A stretch of 64,000 nt of DNA from Chondrosia reniformis (lineage: Eukaryota; Porifera; Demospongiae; Chondrillida; Chondrillidae): assembly GCA_947172415.1 (NCBI GenBank), contig OX359202.1, forward strand, positions 4,512,899 to 4,576,898. The letters are read 5' to 3'. Under the pieces are notes generated by a model. That model worked only from the letters and a program-made list of their open reading frames with translations. It was not told where the DNA came from and ran no database searches. The position numbers were made by a program, and so were the translations under genes. Positions 1-10,600 of the stretch are shown one piece after another. Each line of letters opens with the position of its first letter. The stretch's first letter is position 1.

Positions 1-1651
1 CTTTACAGAATACTTTAAGGTAGATCAGGGTGTAAAACAAGGATGCCCCCTCTCCCCTACACTTTTCAATATTTACATTAATGACTTAGCCAATGACCTC
101 AAAAAGTGCCAGCTTGGCCTCAATATATATAATGATAAATTAAGTTGCCTTCTCTATGCAGATGATATTGCAACCTGTGCCGAATCAGTAAATGATTTAC
201 AACGTCTACTAGATATACTTCATGTTTGGTGTGCTAAATGGCAACTCCAAATTAACACCAATAAGACTAAGGTCATTCATTTCCGCCCGACTCAACACAA
301 ACTATCACAGTTCAAATTTCATATAGGCTCCTCTCACATAGAATACACCAAAGATTATAATTACTTAGGTTTATCACTAAATGAACATTTAACCTGGAGC
401 AATTCCATTGCATTAATATCCAAGAAAGCCTCCAAAGCTGCCAACCTCTTAACAGCTAAATCTAGAGCGTATGGTAACTTCCATTATAATGTCTTTAGTC
501 ATCTATACCGAACACTAGTCCTAAGTATAATTAGTTATAGCTCACATGTCTGGGGTGCAAAAGAATATCAGGCCCTTGAATTGGTACAAAACAATGTCAT
601 GAGATCATTTATAGGCCTTGGTAAGACTGCTCCTCTTGTCGGACTCATGGGTGAACTAAACTGGAAGCCATTACACTGGCATACTAAATTTAACACCATT
701 AAATTCTGGCATCACCTTTGTGGTCTCCCTATTAAATGCATGCCCAAGAAGGTACTATTGTTTTTAGCCAAACTTAACCTCAAAGATACATGGTATAGCA
801 ATGTTATGGATGTAATCTCTAAATTAATTACCCCCAATGATGCTCCTTATCCTGCTATTTCTAACCCCAGTAATTTCATGAACACCATCATGTAAGATAG
901 ATCACACTTCCTCAGTCATACAATGCAACTTATAAATAAATTAGCCTTACAAGATTGGACCTTAAGACTAGACACTATAGACAAAAATAGTAGATCTGGG
1001 GGCAGGTTAGCTGACTACAGGCTCATTAAGAGAACGCCCTCAACTGATGACTATATAAGGACTGGTAATTTTGATAAAAGGAGAGTCCTGGCAGCCCTGA
1101 GGTGTGGGTGCCTCCCTCTCGAAATTGAGAAGGGCAGATTGAGACACCCTAAGGTTGATCTGGAGAGCAGGATTTGCCAGCTGTGTAACTGTGGTGCAAT
1201 AGAGGACTCCACTCATTTTATTACAACCTGTCCAGCTTTCAATCATATAAGATGTAATCTTTTTGCTGAATGCTCACTTTTATCCCCTAATTTCTCGAAT
1301 GAGTGAAAACGAAGGAGTTCCCTTTCTGTAGTCAACATAAAATTTTAGTCATTCGGCCTTCTACTCTTACCCAAGTATCCAAAAAACCACTTCATCCTAA
1401 CATACCCAAATCAAAAGATCTCAAATTATATTTACAGTATGTACATTCATCGTAAATCTCTCACTCATTCTCACTAATTTTTGTTCCATAAAGGTTTTGT
1501 AATACACACATCCTCCCTGCAAGGCCCTGGAAATGTATACCCTCTGCCAGTGACTTGTAAACCCACCATGGGTTGGGCTATTTCTGACTGATCTTTTTTT
1601 CAGAATAGCATGTCACATTAATAAAAATCATTATTATTATTATTATTATAA
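1..1651 (+). mobile_element. 3' part of a non-LTR retrotransposon (LINE), truncated by the window edge
   Basis: The reading frame starting at base 2 encodes a reverse transcriptase palm and thumb. It begins with a GCPLSPTLFNIYIND-type motif and has the catalytic YADD at about 157-168. The frame runs to 892, meets TAA at 893-895, then continues in the same frame to the stop at 1304-1306. The C-terminus holds a Cys/His cluster (CQLCNCG...HFITTC), the zinc-binding tail of many LINE polymerases. The 3' UTR ends in a (TTA)n run at about 1629-1650, a typical LINE tail. The in-frame stop marks this copy as dead. The C-terminal cluster resembles that of the second LINE at 9.0-12.3 kb, so both may be from one clade. 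Confidence 0.88.
2..1306 (+). pseudogene. LINE reverse transcriptase ORF2, C-terminal part, one in-frame stop
   Basis: This is the polymerase region of the LINE above. Residues 1-50 carry the RT core, followed by the thumb (a YGAKEY-like connection region, SHVWGAKEYQ) and a terminal zinc cluster. The protein would copy element RNA at a nicked target. The stop at 893-895 divides it, and no start is visible because the 5' part lies outside the window. Confidence 0.85.
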
Positions 1652-1978
1652 CTATAACTCAAAGTTCTAAATTCTCCGTTATCAACTAAACCGTTTCTTC
1701 ATAACGTCTATTTAATTTCCTGAGTGGGTGGAGTCTTTCTCATTTCCAAGATTCTAGATTGAAAAACACTATTATGTAAGTCACCCAAATTTATTAAACA
1801 ACAAATAACATGCATAATATAAGCACACATGGTATGGCTACACAAGCTATATAATTCAATGTGACAACGGGAGAAAGCAGAAAGTAGTAATTCTAAGGAT
1901 CATGCATGCATGGAACCACTAAGGAGAGGTCTGCTAAGCAAGATTCTTGACTAATGATTCTCAGAGTTATTATACTCT
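1652..1978. other. AT-rich spacer, nothing recognised
   Basis: I see no coding frame, splice pair or clear repeat between the LINE tail and the stop codon of the small minus-strand gene. Confidence 0.5.
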
Positions 1979-3296
1979 TCATTCATGCATCATATCAAAA
2001 CATTCATCTTCAAAGAGTGGTATATACGCCCTCTCCTCAAATCTTTCGCTGAGAGTTTCCTGCTGGACTGAATTGAGAAGTTTCATCGATTTAATTTCAA
2101 GGAGAGCTTCATCTGAAGCACCCAACATCGAGGAAACCATCATTCTCACTCCATCACTATCTGGTTTATTTACCAGACATAAATGAATATAGGCTGTCTT
2201 AGTAACAACATTTAACTATCATGAATGCAAATAATACCGAATAAACAGCACATCTTTATCTTGCATTCCATAAAGGACCCAGGACCTGGAACACTGTCCA
2301 TTTGCTGTTACAATGCGATATATGTATAGTTATGATGCAGGTTTTTTCAGAATTGCTATCCAAAATCCAGGCAATATGGCAAACTGTGCATTGTAACAGC
2401 AAATGGATGGTGTTCCTTCACTATACATATATCGATCAAGGAGGAAATATTACAATCATGGTGCACATATATAATTAAAGAAGTGCATACATGTGACAGT
2501 GATCAATTGCAATTGCCTCCCAAACAACATTAATTAAAAATAATGCAAAGAACCACACAGAGAGCTGTTTTGTCCTTCTTATAGGGCTAGCATTGAATTT
2601 TGAACCTTCTTACATTTACATGTATAAATTCATCACATACAAAGAAAGCAAATTTTAATATTCATTAACTACGTAATGATGTCATATATCTAGACTAAGT
2701 TTTAAAAGGGTACTTAAATAACATAGTATATTAGACAGAAAAGGCATGTTCATAGTAATCTTTTGTACCATGTATATGTATTATACGTATACCATATGTG
2801 GGGAATTGAATTCATGCGCCTAAGATTGTGAATTTTTCCCACATCTTCAATCTTTGACGCGCATTGACTTGATAACTCAGCAATTCTGTATACTAATCTG
2901 TAATCTTAAACTTCACCTTCAATTGCATTTTTAACCCCAATGTACTTATACCTGTAATTTGGATAAATTGTAATTATATAATCTATTACCCTTGCATTTG
3001 ATTCCCGATATATTATACGTACGTATGTATAATGGTATACAATTGCTTTCCTTGTATATAGAGAGGGTGCTAATATCATCCTTCCTAGTTACTGCCAGGT
3101 GCAAACATGACATTGAGGATGAGTATTACATACTCCTAAATCATGATCAGTTAAAGTAAATGTTTACCAATACATCAATACATTTGTAGAAGATGTAGAA
3201 GACATACGTACTTTCAAAAGTATTTGGAGTTGATAATTCCATCATCATTGCCCTCCTGGCCTGCCTCATTACATCTCTGGTGTTGTTTGGACTCAT
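1979..3296 (-). CDS. Small two-exon gene, 88-aa protein of unknown function
   Basis: Exon 1 is 3212-3296, starting at an ATG and ending in a GTACGT donor. Exon 2 is 1979-2160, after a TTTACCAG-type acceptor and ending in TGA. The phases agree (1 nt + 2 nt give an Asn codon). The protein starts MSPNNTRDVMRQARRAMMM and ends in an acidic, aromatic tail (IPLFEDECFDMMHE). It is helical-looking and charged, with no signal peptide or membrane segment. I do not recognise the family. Further 5' exons are possible. The intron holds a small inverted repeat at 2288-2416. The case rests on phase agreement and codon-like composition only. Confidence 0.5.
2288..2416. repeat. Foldback repeat, 29-bp imperfect arms
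   Basis: GGAACACTGTCCATTTGCTG... at 2288-2316 is inverted and complemented at 2388-2416, with a ~70 bp spacer. It lies in the intron of the small gene. It is probably a short non-autonomous DNA element. Confidence 0.7.
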
Positions 3297-4172
3297 AGGA
3301 TCCAGTCACTTATTCATGTACATAGGGAGTTAAGGAGTTCTATTCATGTACATGTGATTTATTGATCTTTTCTTGACTCTATATTGTGTAGCTATCAAGG
3401 AGGAAAAAAAACCTGTATAGTCATACATCTTGTATATACCTATATACATAATATTATATGCACACAATGCTACATGTACATATATATAGAGATACAGTAT
3501 GTACATACAAATGTCTTAAATTTTGCTTTCATAAGGTCAGGTTGACATTTTAAGAGATACATGATTCAGAACCTGGAAGTATTTATGCCTTTGATGTTTA
3601 ATTGTGTTATGAAGTGAAGAGAGAGAAGAAGAAGAAGTGGGAGAACCCAACACTTTCCTTGAACAAGGTCCACATGGGTCCTTATTTATGCTGCATGACT
3701 TAATTCAAGACTACAGAACCACTAGATGTTGACAAGCTTAAAGTTGCTGGCCTCCTCAAATATAAGGTAAAGCTGCCAAACCTATATTCTGTACAACTTC
3801 AGCCATTTTGTAGGTCAACCAGTCTGTAGCACAAAACTAAACATTAAGAGAGGCAGTTCCTCATAGCTCTGTGGGTCTTCATCAGAAATAGCGATTTTTA
3901 ATGATCGCAACGAATACTTCCCATTGTACTTAATTTTTATCATATTTAAGCAACTCCAGTGACATCTTAACAAAATGGAGGAGGGTCGTATATCACACTA
4001 GGATGGAGTGACAAAACCTTAGAAAACAATGCTTCTGGTCCTCAAAAAGACCATAGATTGCTTTCCAAAAGTTGGACTCTGAATTTTATGAACCTCAGAG
4101 TCAGGAGTGGGTTCCGAATCCCCCCTGCATACGAGACTGGACCTGGTAATTGGATTCCCAGCAATTTGCTTA

Positions 4173-4355
4173 CTGTAAAACCCTTAATATATAGCGCACC
4201 ATTAATGTTAGCGAAATTAGCGATGTAATATCATTCACTAACATTTATGGTCACTAAAATGTTTATTACTACGCATGTGCAGTAGTGTACATGTGGAGCA
4301 AGTATTTACAACAAAACGCTAAATATAATGGATGTTAATATTAAGGGTTTTACAG
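4173..4355. mobile_element. MITE, 183 bp, Tc1/mariner-like
   Basis: The terminal inverted repeats are CTGTAAAACCCTTAATAT at the left and its complement at the right. Each end is flanked by TA (4171-4172 and 4356-4357), the target duplication expected of Tc1/mariner elements. There is no ORF inside. Confidence 0.75.
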
Positions 4356-4895
4356 TATTTCATTATATAGTGCAAGTTACAAAATGTTCTCACTCCAGGA
4401 TAACCTCAATCAAGTTAGCTAAATATTAAATATTGCAAATTATAGTAACTGCACTGCATTGAGGGGTAACATAAAATGCACTCTCTTACCAGCAAACCTG
4501 ACATTGGGACATTCAGATCATCACATATAAAACAGGCCAATTGGCCAATTTATTTAATTAATTAATAATTGGTTTGATTCAATGTGACAATTACTTTCAA
4601 ATTACTTCTATTCTGAAAAGTTCTTATTGGACTGTGGCTATTGTAACAAATATCATTCCCTATCATAGGACAGTTACTGAGTTGCTTTGCACTAGACCTG
4701 CCATTGTTCTTTATTATTCCCCATAACTGTTCATAACAATAATCTGGACTAGAACATACTGTTTCTAAGTAATAGTCAATCACATCATCATCATCATCAT
4801 CAAGCATGTTGTACACGCTATGTAAGTAACCACATCAACTATAGTTAATATAAATAATGTCAGTTCAGAATATCAGTTATTTGTCAATTAGTCAA

Positions 4896-5417
4896 TTATC
4901 TGTCACGCCATTTCTGAAAGGATTGACATAGGTTTTCCCGGTAGCCTCTGATGATACTTCTCCAATCCTCGCTCTGCACCTCTGTAGCCCAGTCTTGATA
5001 TGCTGGCAGACCTGCCCACTTCAACACTGCCTTTAGCGTGTCACTCCATCTGAAGGTGGGTCGACCTCGATTTCGCTTTCCTTCTGCCATCTCTGAAAAC
5101 ATCAGCAACCTTGGAAGGCGGTCTCCAGGCAGGTTGATCAACCTGGCAGCCCAGGAAAGTGTGCGTTCCGCCAGCTGTACCCGTAGAGGCAGCATGCTCA
5201 GTTCGCTGTAGGCAGTGGTCATGCGGACACGATCAGTGGGTCTTGACCCCAGCATCAACCTGGCGAGGCGGTATTGTGTTGTCTCTAGTTGATTTGTGTC
5301 CAGCTCTCGTCTGGTCCATGACCCCGAACCATAGAGCAGGGTGGATGACACCAGAGCACTGAACATTCTCATCTTCGTGCACCTCCTGACCCCTCGCTGA
5401 TTCCATAACCTCTTCAA
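4896..5417 (-). pseudogene. LINE reverse transcriptase C-terminal fragment
   Basis: A 173-codon open frame carries the LINE connection region (SSTLLYGSGSWTRREL) followed by the RLARLMLGSRPTDRVR and RGRPTFRWSDTLK segments common after the RT domain of many animal LINEs. The catalytic palm is missing upstream, so this is a truncated copy. It belongs to a different LINE type from the copies at 1-1651 and 9.0-12.3 kb. Confidence 0.72.
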
Positions 5418-6335
5418 TCACAAATAATCTAAAATGATTATCACACAAAGAATACAAACTGACATGCCCTTCTTTAAACTAAAAGGCACCAGGCCCCAGG
5501 GCTTTACTTCAAACTTGGAACAAAGATCACTATGAAACCCAAGCAGCTGTGTAGCTACACTTCAACAGGATCAGCCAGATACGTATGTAACTGGCTTCAG
5601 GGCATAAGGACACTTTAAACTAATGGTTGACCTACGTATAAAATGGCTTGCACATGGCCAAGGAGCTCTCCAGCTGAGCACTGCTACATTTCTGGTTTGG
5701 CTGGAGAACATTAGCTGAGAGCTATGGATGAAAGCCAAACTGTATGAAAAAAAAGTTTGGGATTCATTTGGTTAACCTAACATAACCTTCCTTCATCACT
5801 TTAAGACACAAAAAATTAAAAACTATATAGCAGAAACAAACAAAATGAAACTCACAGTTGTATGAACCTGGGAATAAACATGCTGAAAATGTACTACGTA
5901 TTATTATTGGCCTGGACTGATATAGACAACTATAAGAACAGTTCTTATTATTCTAGTCAGACCTGAGGAAAACATGCCAGACATTTAAGAACAAAAATTC
6001 ATACAACCAACCAAATATATGCAAATCACCATGGTTACATCTAAATAACAAGATTGCCATAACAACAGCTGCAATCCATACAATCAATTTAGGCTACAAC
6101 TAAACAATTAGAATACTAACTTAGCTGATAGTACAATGTCTTAGTACAAATGAACTTTATTAAGAGCACGAATGATTCCCATGTAACTATCAAGTTGTCT
6201 ACAGTGCATATTAACTTTAAGAACATACGATTCCTAAGTACTACTACATAACAAGTATAAAAATCCAAAGGTCGGCCCATGTGTGACACATTATGTGTCA
6301 TAAATGTTATTCGTGTTGTAAGTTAAAAACTCTAA

Positions 6336-6572
6336 GAGAAAACGAAAAAAAAGAAAAAGAAAAACAAGGAGGAAAGTAAAAAGGAAAAAGGAAAAAAGAA
6401 ACAAAAGAAAGATGTATTCTGCATGATGTGTACTCCAGAGAATAAGAAGAGAGGGATAGTGTACCAAGTCCATTGCAAAGACTGTAACAGGACCAATATA
6501 GTTGAGATAAAGAGTACTCTCAAGGTGAGACTTGGGGAGCACATTAAGGCAGTGAGAAGAGGTGCTATATAG
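6336..6572 (+). pseudogene. Penelope-like element relic, GIY-YIG endonuclease end
   Basis: A frame open from 6336 to the TAG at 6570-6572 has a lysine-rich lead, then CMMCTPENKKRGIVYQVHC, KDCNRTNIVEIKSTL and RLGEHIKAVRRG. That order (VY-x-HCKDCN ... I-E ... L-x-RL-EH-xAVRRG) matches the GIY-YIG endonuclease at the C-terminus of Penelope-like retroelements. The second motif is decayed (TNIVE in place of YIGE). No RT domain is seen nearby. Confidence 0.5.
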
Positions 6573-6709
6573 AATCACTGATTTCATTGGTAAGTTAGCA
6601 ATGTGGTTTTATAAGCTGCTTTTAATGTATATGTACAATAAATCAATAAGTGTAACAGTTGCTTTATTCATGAATGTGATCATGAGTATTATGTTATATA
6701 ATTCTTCTC

Positions 6710-6930
6710 AATGTTTCAAAAAGGTATGAAATTTTGTATACACTTATAATTAAACTGGGAAAGGGGGCTGTTAAAATTTGAAACCAGTGAAATTAATCAG
6801 TTAGTGTATACTTGAGCACCCTTTGGAACTTGGCTGTACAAGAAGTTTCAAATTGGTCCCATATGCATGTCATAATATTATTAAACCTGGGATTTGATCC
6901 TGTGTGTACATGTCTTGTTTCGATACCTTT
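6710..6930. repeat. Foldback repeat family F1, copy 1
   Basis: This shares the text 'CTTGAGCACCCTTTG.AAC.TGGCTGT.CAAGAAGTTTC' and the end 'GATTTGATCCTGTGT' with 25390-25570; a weaker relative is at 12340-12510. The family's ends read ACAGGATCAAAT...CAGGTTTCA and the reverse complement. It holds no coding capacity. Confidence 0.55.
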
Positions 6931-7616
6931 TCCAGATGTGTCAGTCACTGTACATAGTACATGTACAGGCATTGCCATCCTTACTTCTAATTATAACTAT
7001 TTCTTAAATGTTTTTATTTGTACAAGCAATTGTACAATGTTTTTACATGTACGTACAAAAATATAGTGTATGATTTCCTTTCTTATTTAATTTAACAAAT
7101 TTATCACATGTATATAGATTTACATAGTTTGGAGAATGCTTCTTTAGTGCCAATTGCTGGTTATATATATAATATTATATATACATATACGTACTATATG
7201 TTTACAGTATGTACATATATATAGAATAATAATCCATATCTCAAATATATAATCAAAACCAGCCTATATAGACAGACAATATACAATACAATCAGATAGA
7301 TACAATAAAGTTGAGGTTAAATTGATAACAACTTGGAAGTTGGTCTGTACATCTGTATACTTAAACTCTGCTGCATGCATAATAGATCTTAGTGTATACA
7401 CATTGACATTGATAAAGAAAGAAAGATATAGAAATATATTCTGGTATACATTAAATTAGTTAAAAATAATTGAAAGGAGTTTTGGTGCTATACGTATGTC
7501 ACCTACGTACATATAATTATGTGTATATATATCGCCTAGAACATAAATGGCATTAGATCGATATATATATCTGCATGTGCAATATAGTGTATTATTTTAG
7601 TGCAATTATGTGAGTT

Positions 7617-10600
7617 CTATATTCCCTTTCCGAGATGGTTAATTTCATCAAGGAGAAAATCCATATCTTGTGTACAGGCAGCTGGAGCAGACAGAATCAT
7701 TCGAAAGAAGTTTGGCTTCTTCATCAAAGGTTGATAACTCATCATCAATTTTCCTTCAGAAACCATTCCACTCTTAATTATTGGTGCTACCTGTTAAAAG
7801 AAACCTTTATTAACAATAATCTGAACATTCACCCATATTAACGTATAATATAATATTATTCATTTTAATTCCTTCATTAGAGCTACATAATAATAATTAT
7901 GCACATGACAGTAAACATTGGCATGCTGTATATTCATTTTATATATACCTTATTGAGTTGTCGCATCCATTCATTATTACGAACTTTTTCTTGCAATGAT
8001 GGTGGAACATAATAAAAACACACATTGAGATATTCTGGCTCCATAACTAACTCAAATCCTTCTCGCTGTACAATCTGCATTAGTGAGAGAGTTGCATGTA
8101 CTTAAATTTTAATGGAATGTAGTCATTGATGTACAATATACAATAAGACACTTCAGCTTCAATAAAATAGGTACCATAAATATATACGTATATATGTATG
8201 TATATACTGTATATACGTATTATATATATATATACAAAAGTTTTATGTTAAACCCTTAAAAGGTGTGTCTTCTGAAGAGATAACCCTACAATGCTAAACA
8301 CAAACACCTACTGATGGGGCATGCACTTGATATCCTAGGGTTCAATTAGCTACATGCAGCTTACTTCTCTAATAAACTTCTTATATACTGTGGGTGATGT
8401 CATACATGCAGATTACTTCCTTAATAAAGGCTTCTTACTTTAGGCGATGTCATACATGCATACATATACATACAGTTGCTGTTTGATTTTTTAATGTTTA
8501 GGAAATTGGACTAGGGTAGTATAATGATTTATAGATGTTTCCTCCAAAGGAATGGACAAAACTATTATATTACATTGCTAGCCAGTCTGTTTGGTATTGA
8601 GAGTGGCAGATGGAAATGATGAAAAGTATAACCATTGATATATGTGTGTATATCTTTAAAAGGCCAATTGTCTTGGAAATAATGGCATCCCGCCTATATC
8701 CAATAGTTTTCACCTAGGCCTGAAATCAGGACCAGTAGTATACCCTATATAACATGCATTGGATAGGAGAGTATGTCAATGAAGAGGAAAGGATCCGGAA
8801 TCCAATCATCAACATTCTGGAGCTTACCTGTTCAGCTAAATACGCTTTACAGTCAAAGGCATTATCAACATGATTTTCAAAGTGTTGGGAACCCTACATG
8901 GTACAAAAGGTCAATTAGAAATATACGTATATACAGTAGGCATTTATTCATACAGAGCTATATGACTATATATATAAATATGAGATGTTTTAAGAATATA
9001 GGACCTTATATATTGTTTCCATGGTGATTTGTTGAAGAAAGTGGGAGAAGGGCTCTGGCGAAAATGTCACAGAAACCGACAAGCTCGCTTAACGTTATGC
9101 CCACAACGACCACAGGTTTATGTATTACGCCTGTACGTACTAGTGAAGTAGTTTCGAGCGGAAGCGGAAGCCAAGGAAACGGAGAAGTCGGCCGGAAGAG
9201 TACACCGGCTAGAGACATTGTAAACTGTACTTGCGGGAAGAGGAGAGAGTCGGCGGCGAAGGACAAGAGGGATTGGGTCCAGTGCGACCTTTGTAGGTGC
9301 TGGTCCCACCCTTCTTGCTACAGAATAGCGCAGAGCGTTGTAGCTAAAGAGGAGGTGCCTTTCTACTGCTGCTTTTGCCAAATGGAATGGATTTCGAAGC
9401 AGACCAAGGAGAATTGCAGACACTGCAAATGACTTGAGGCAGTAGAGAAGGAGTACAAGTTACTGGAAGAGAAAAACGAAGATATGTAGGCAGAGATGGC
9501 TCGGTTGGAGAGAATTATGGTCGGAAAAGAGGACAGAATAGGACAGCTTGAAAGGGAATTAGCGGAGCAAAAGAAGAATATCGACGAGGTCACACCAGCA
9601 AAAGACAGGGAAGTTAACCAACTTCAGGAAGGTCTGAGAGAGCAGAAGAGGGCTGTGGAAGAGCAGAAGAAAGCGGTTGAAGAACTGAAGGCGATCATTG
9701 AGAAAGAGAAACCACCTCAGCTCTGGACGGAAGTAGTTAAGAAAAGCAGACCTAGCAGCAAGAGGACAAAAACAGGCCACAAGAGAGAGCAGAAAAAGGA
9801 AAATGAAGACAAAGATAAGGGAAGAGAAAGCGGGAAGAAAGCTAAAGACAGAGGCCGCTCAGAAGACCGCCAGAGGATACCAAAGAAGGAGGTGAGGAAG
9901 CTTTGGGGAATGTGCAAAGCCCAGCATGTAGGCCAGGTTAAAAATCGAATTGCTAGTTTTGTTGATAAAATCGAAGACCTGTCCATTTTTCGAAATTTTA
10001 AGCGCCGGGATGGGAAAGATATTTGGTGGTTCAAGATTTCAGGCAATGAGTCAGTTTTGACTGAGCTAGAATCTAAATGGAAACACGATTATTGGAAATT
10101 AGAGAAAGTCTATTCCACCCAGAGGTCTCCTTTTTTAGAGAATCCTGCACAGGAGACCCAGCAGCCGACTTAGACCTCCTACAACCAAACTTGAGGAGTT
10201 TAGATTCCTCTATGTCAGATTTAAATAATTTTAATGATAGTCTAACCAATAAGCTTAATTTTCTTTGTTGGAACATGCAGGGATGGACCAATTCTGATAA
10301 AGGGGAAATAGGACGTAGTGTTAGGCCAAATGATATAAGGGCCAAGGTTATAGCTGTCTTACAACCTGATATCCTTGCTATAACTGAGACTTGGTTACAG
10401 GGGAATGAGTCTGTGAAAGTAGACAACTATAGGTGGATAGGGAACAACCAAAAGCAATGCCATAGTAGAGCTATGCGAGGGTCTGGGGGAGTAGGCCTCT
10501 TAGTAAATAATAAGGTGTTTACGAAATATAATGTCCAAGTGTTAGATGAATCCCGGGAAGATGTCCTTTGGGCACTGTTGAATCCTATTACAGAATCAGA

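Noticed and set aside
3590-3785. Plus-strand exon-like segment (PLDVDKLKVAGLLKYK before a GTAAAG donor)
   Set aside because: Only one short exon-like piece, with no partner in phase and no recognised family.
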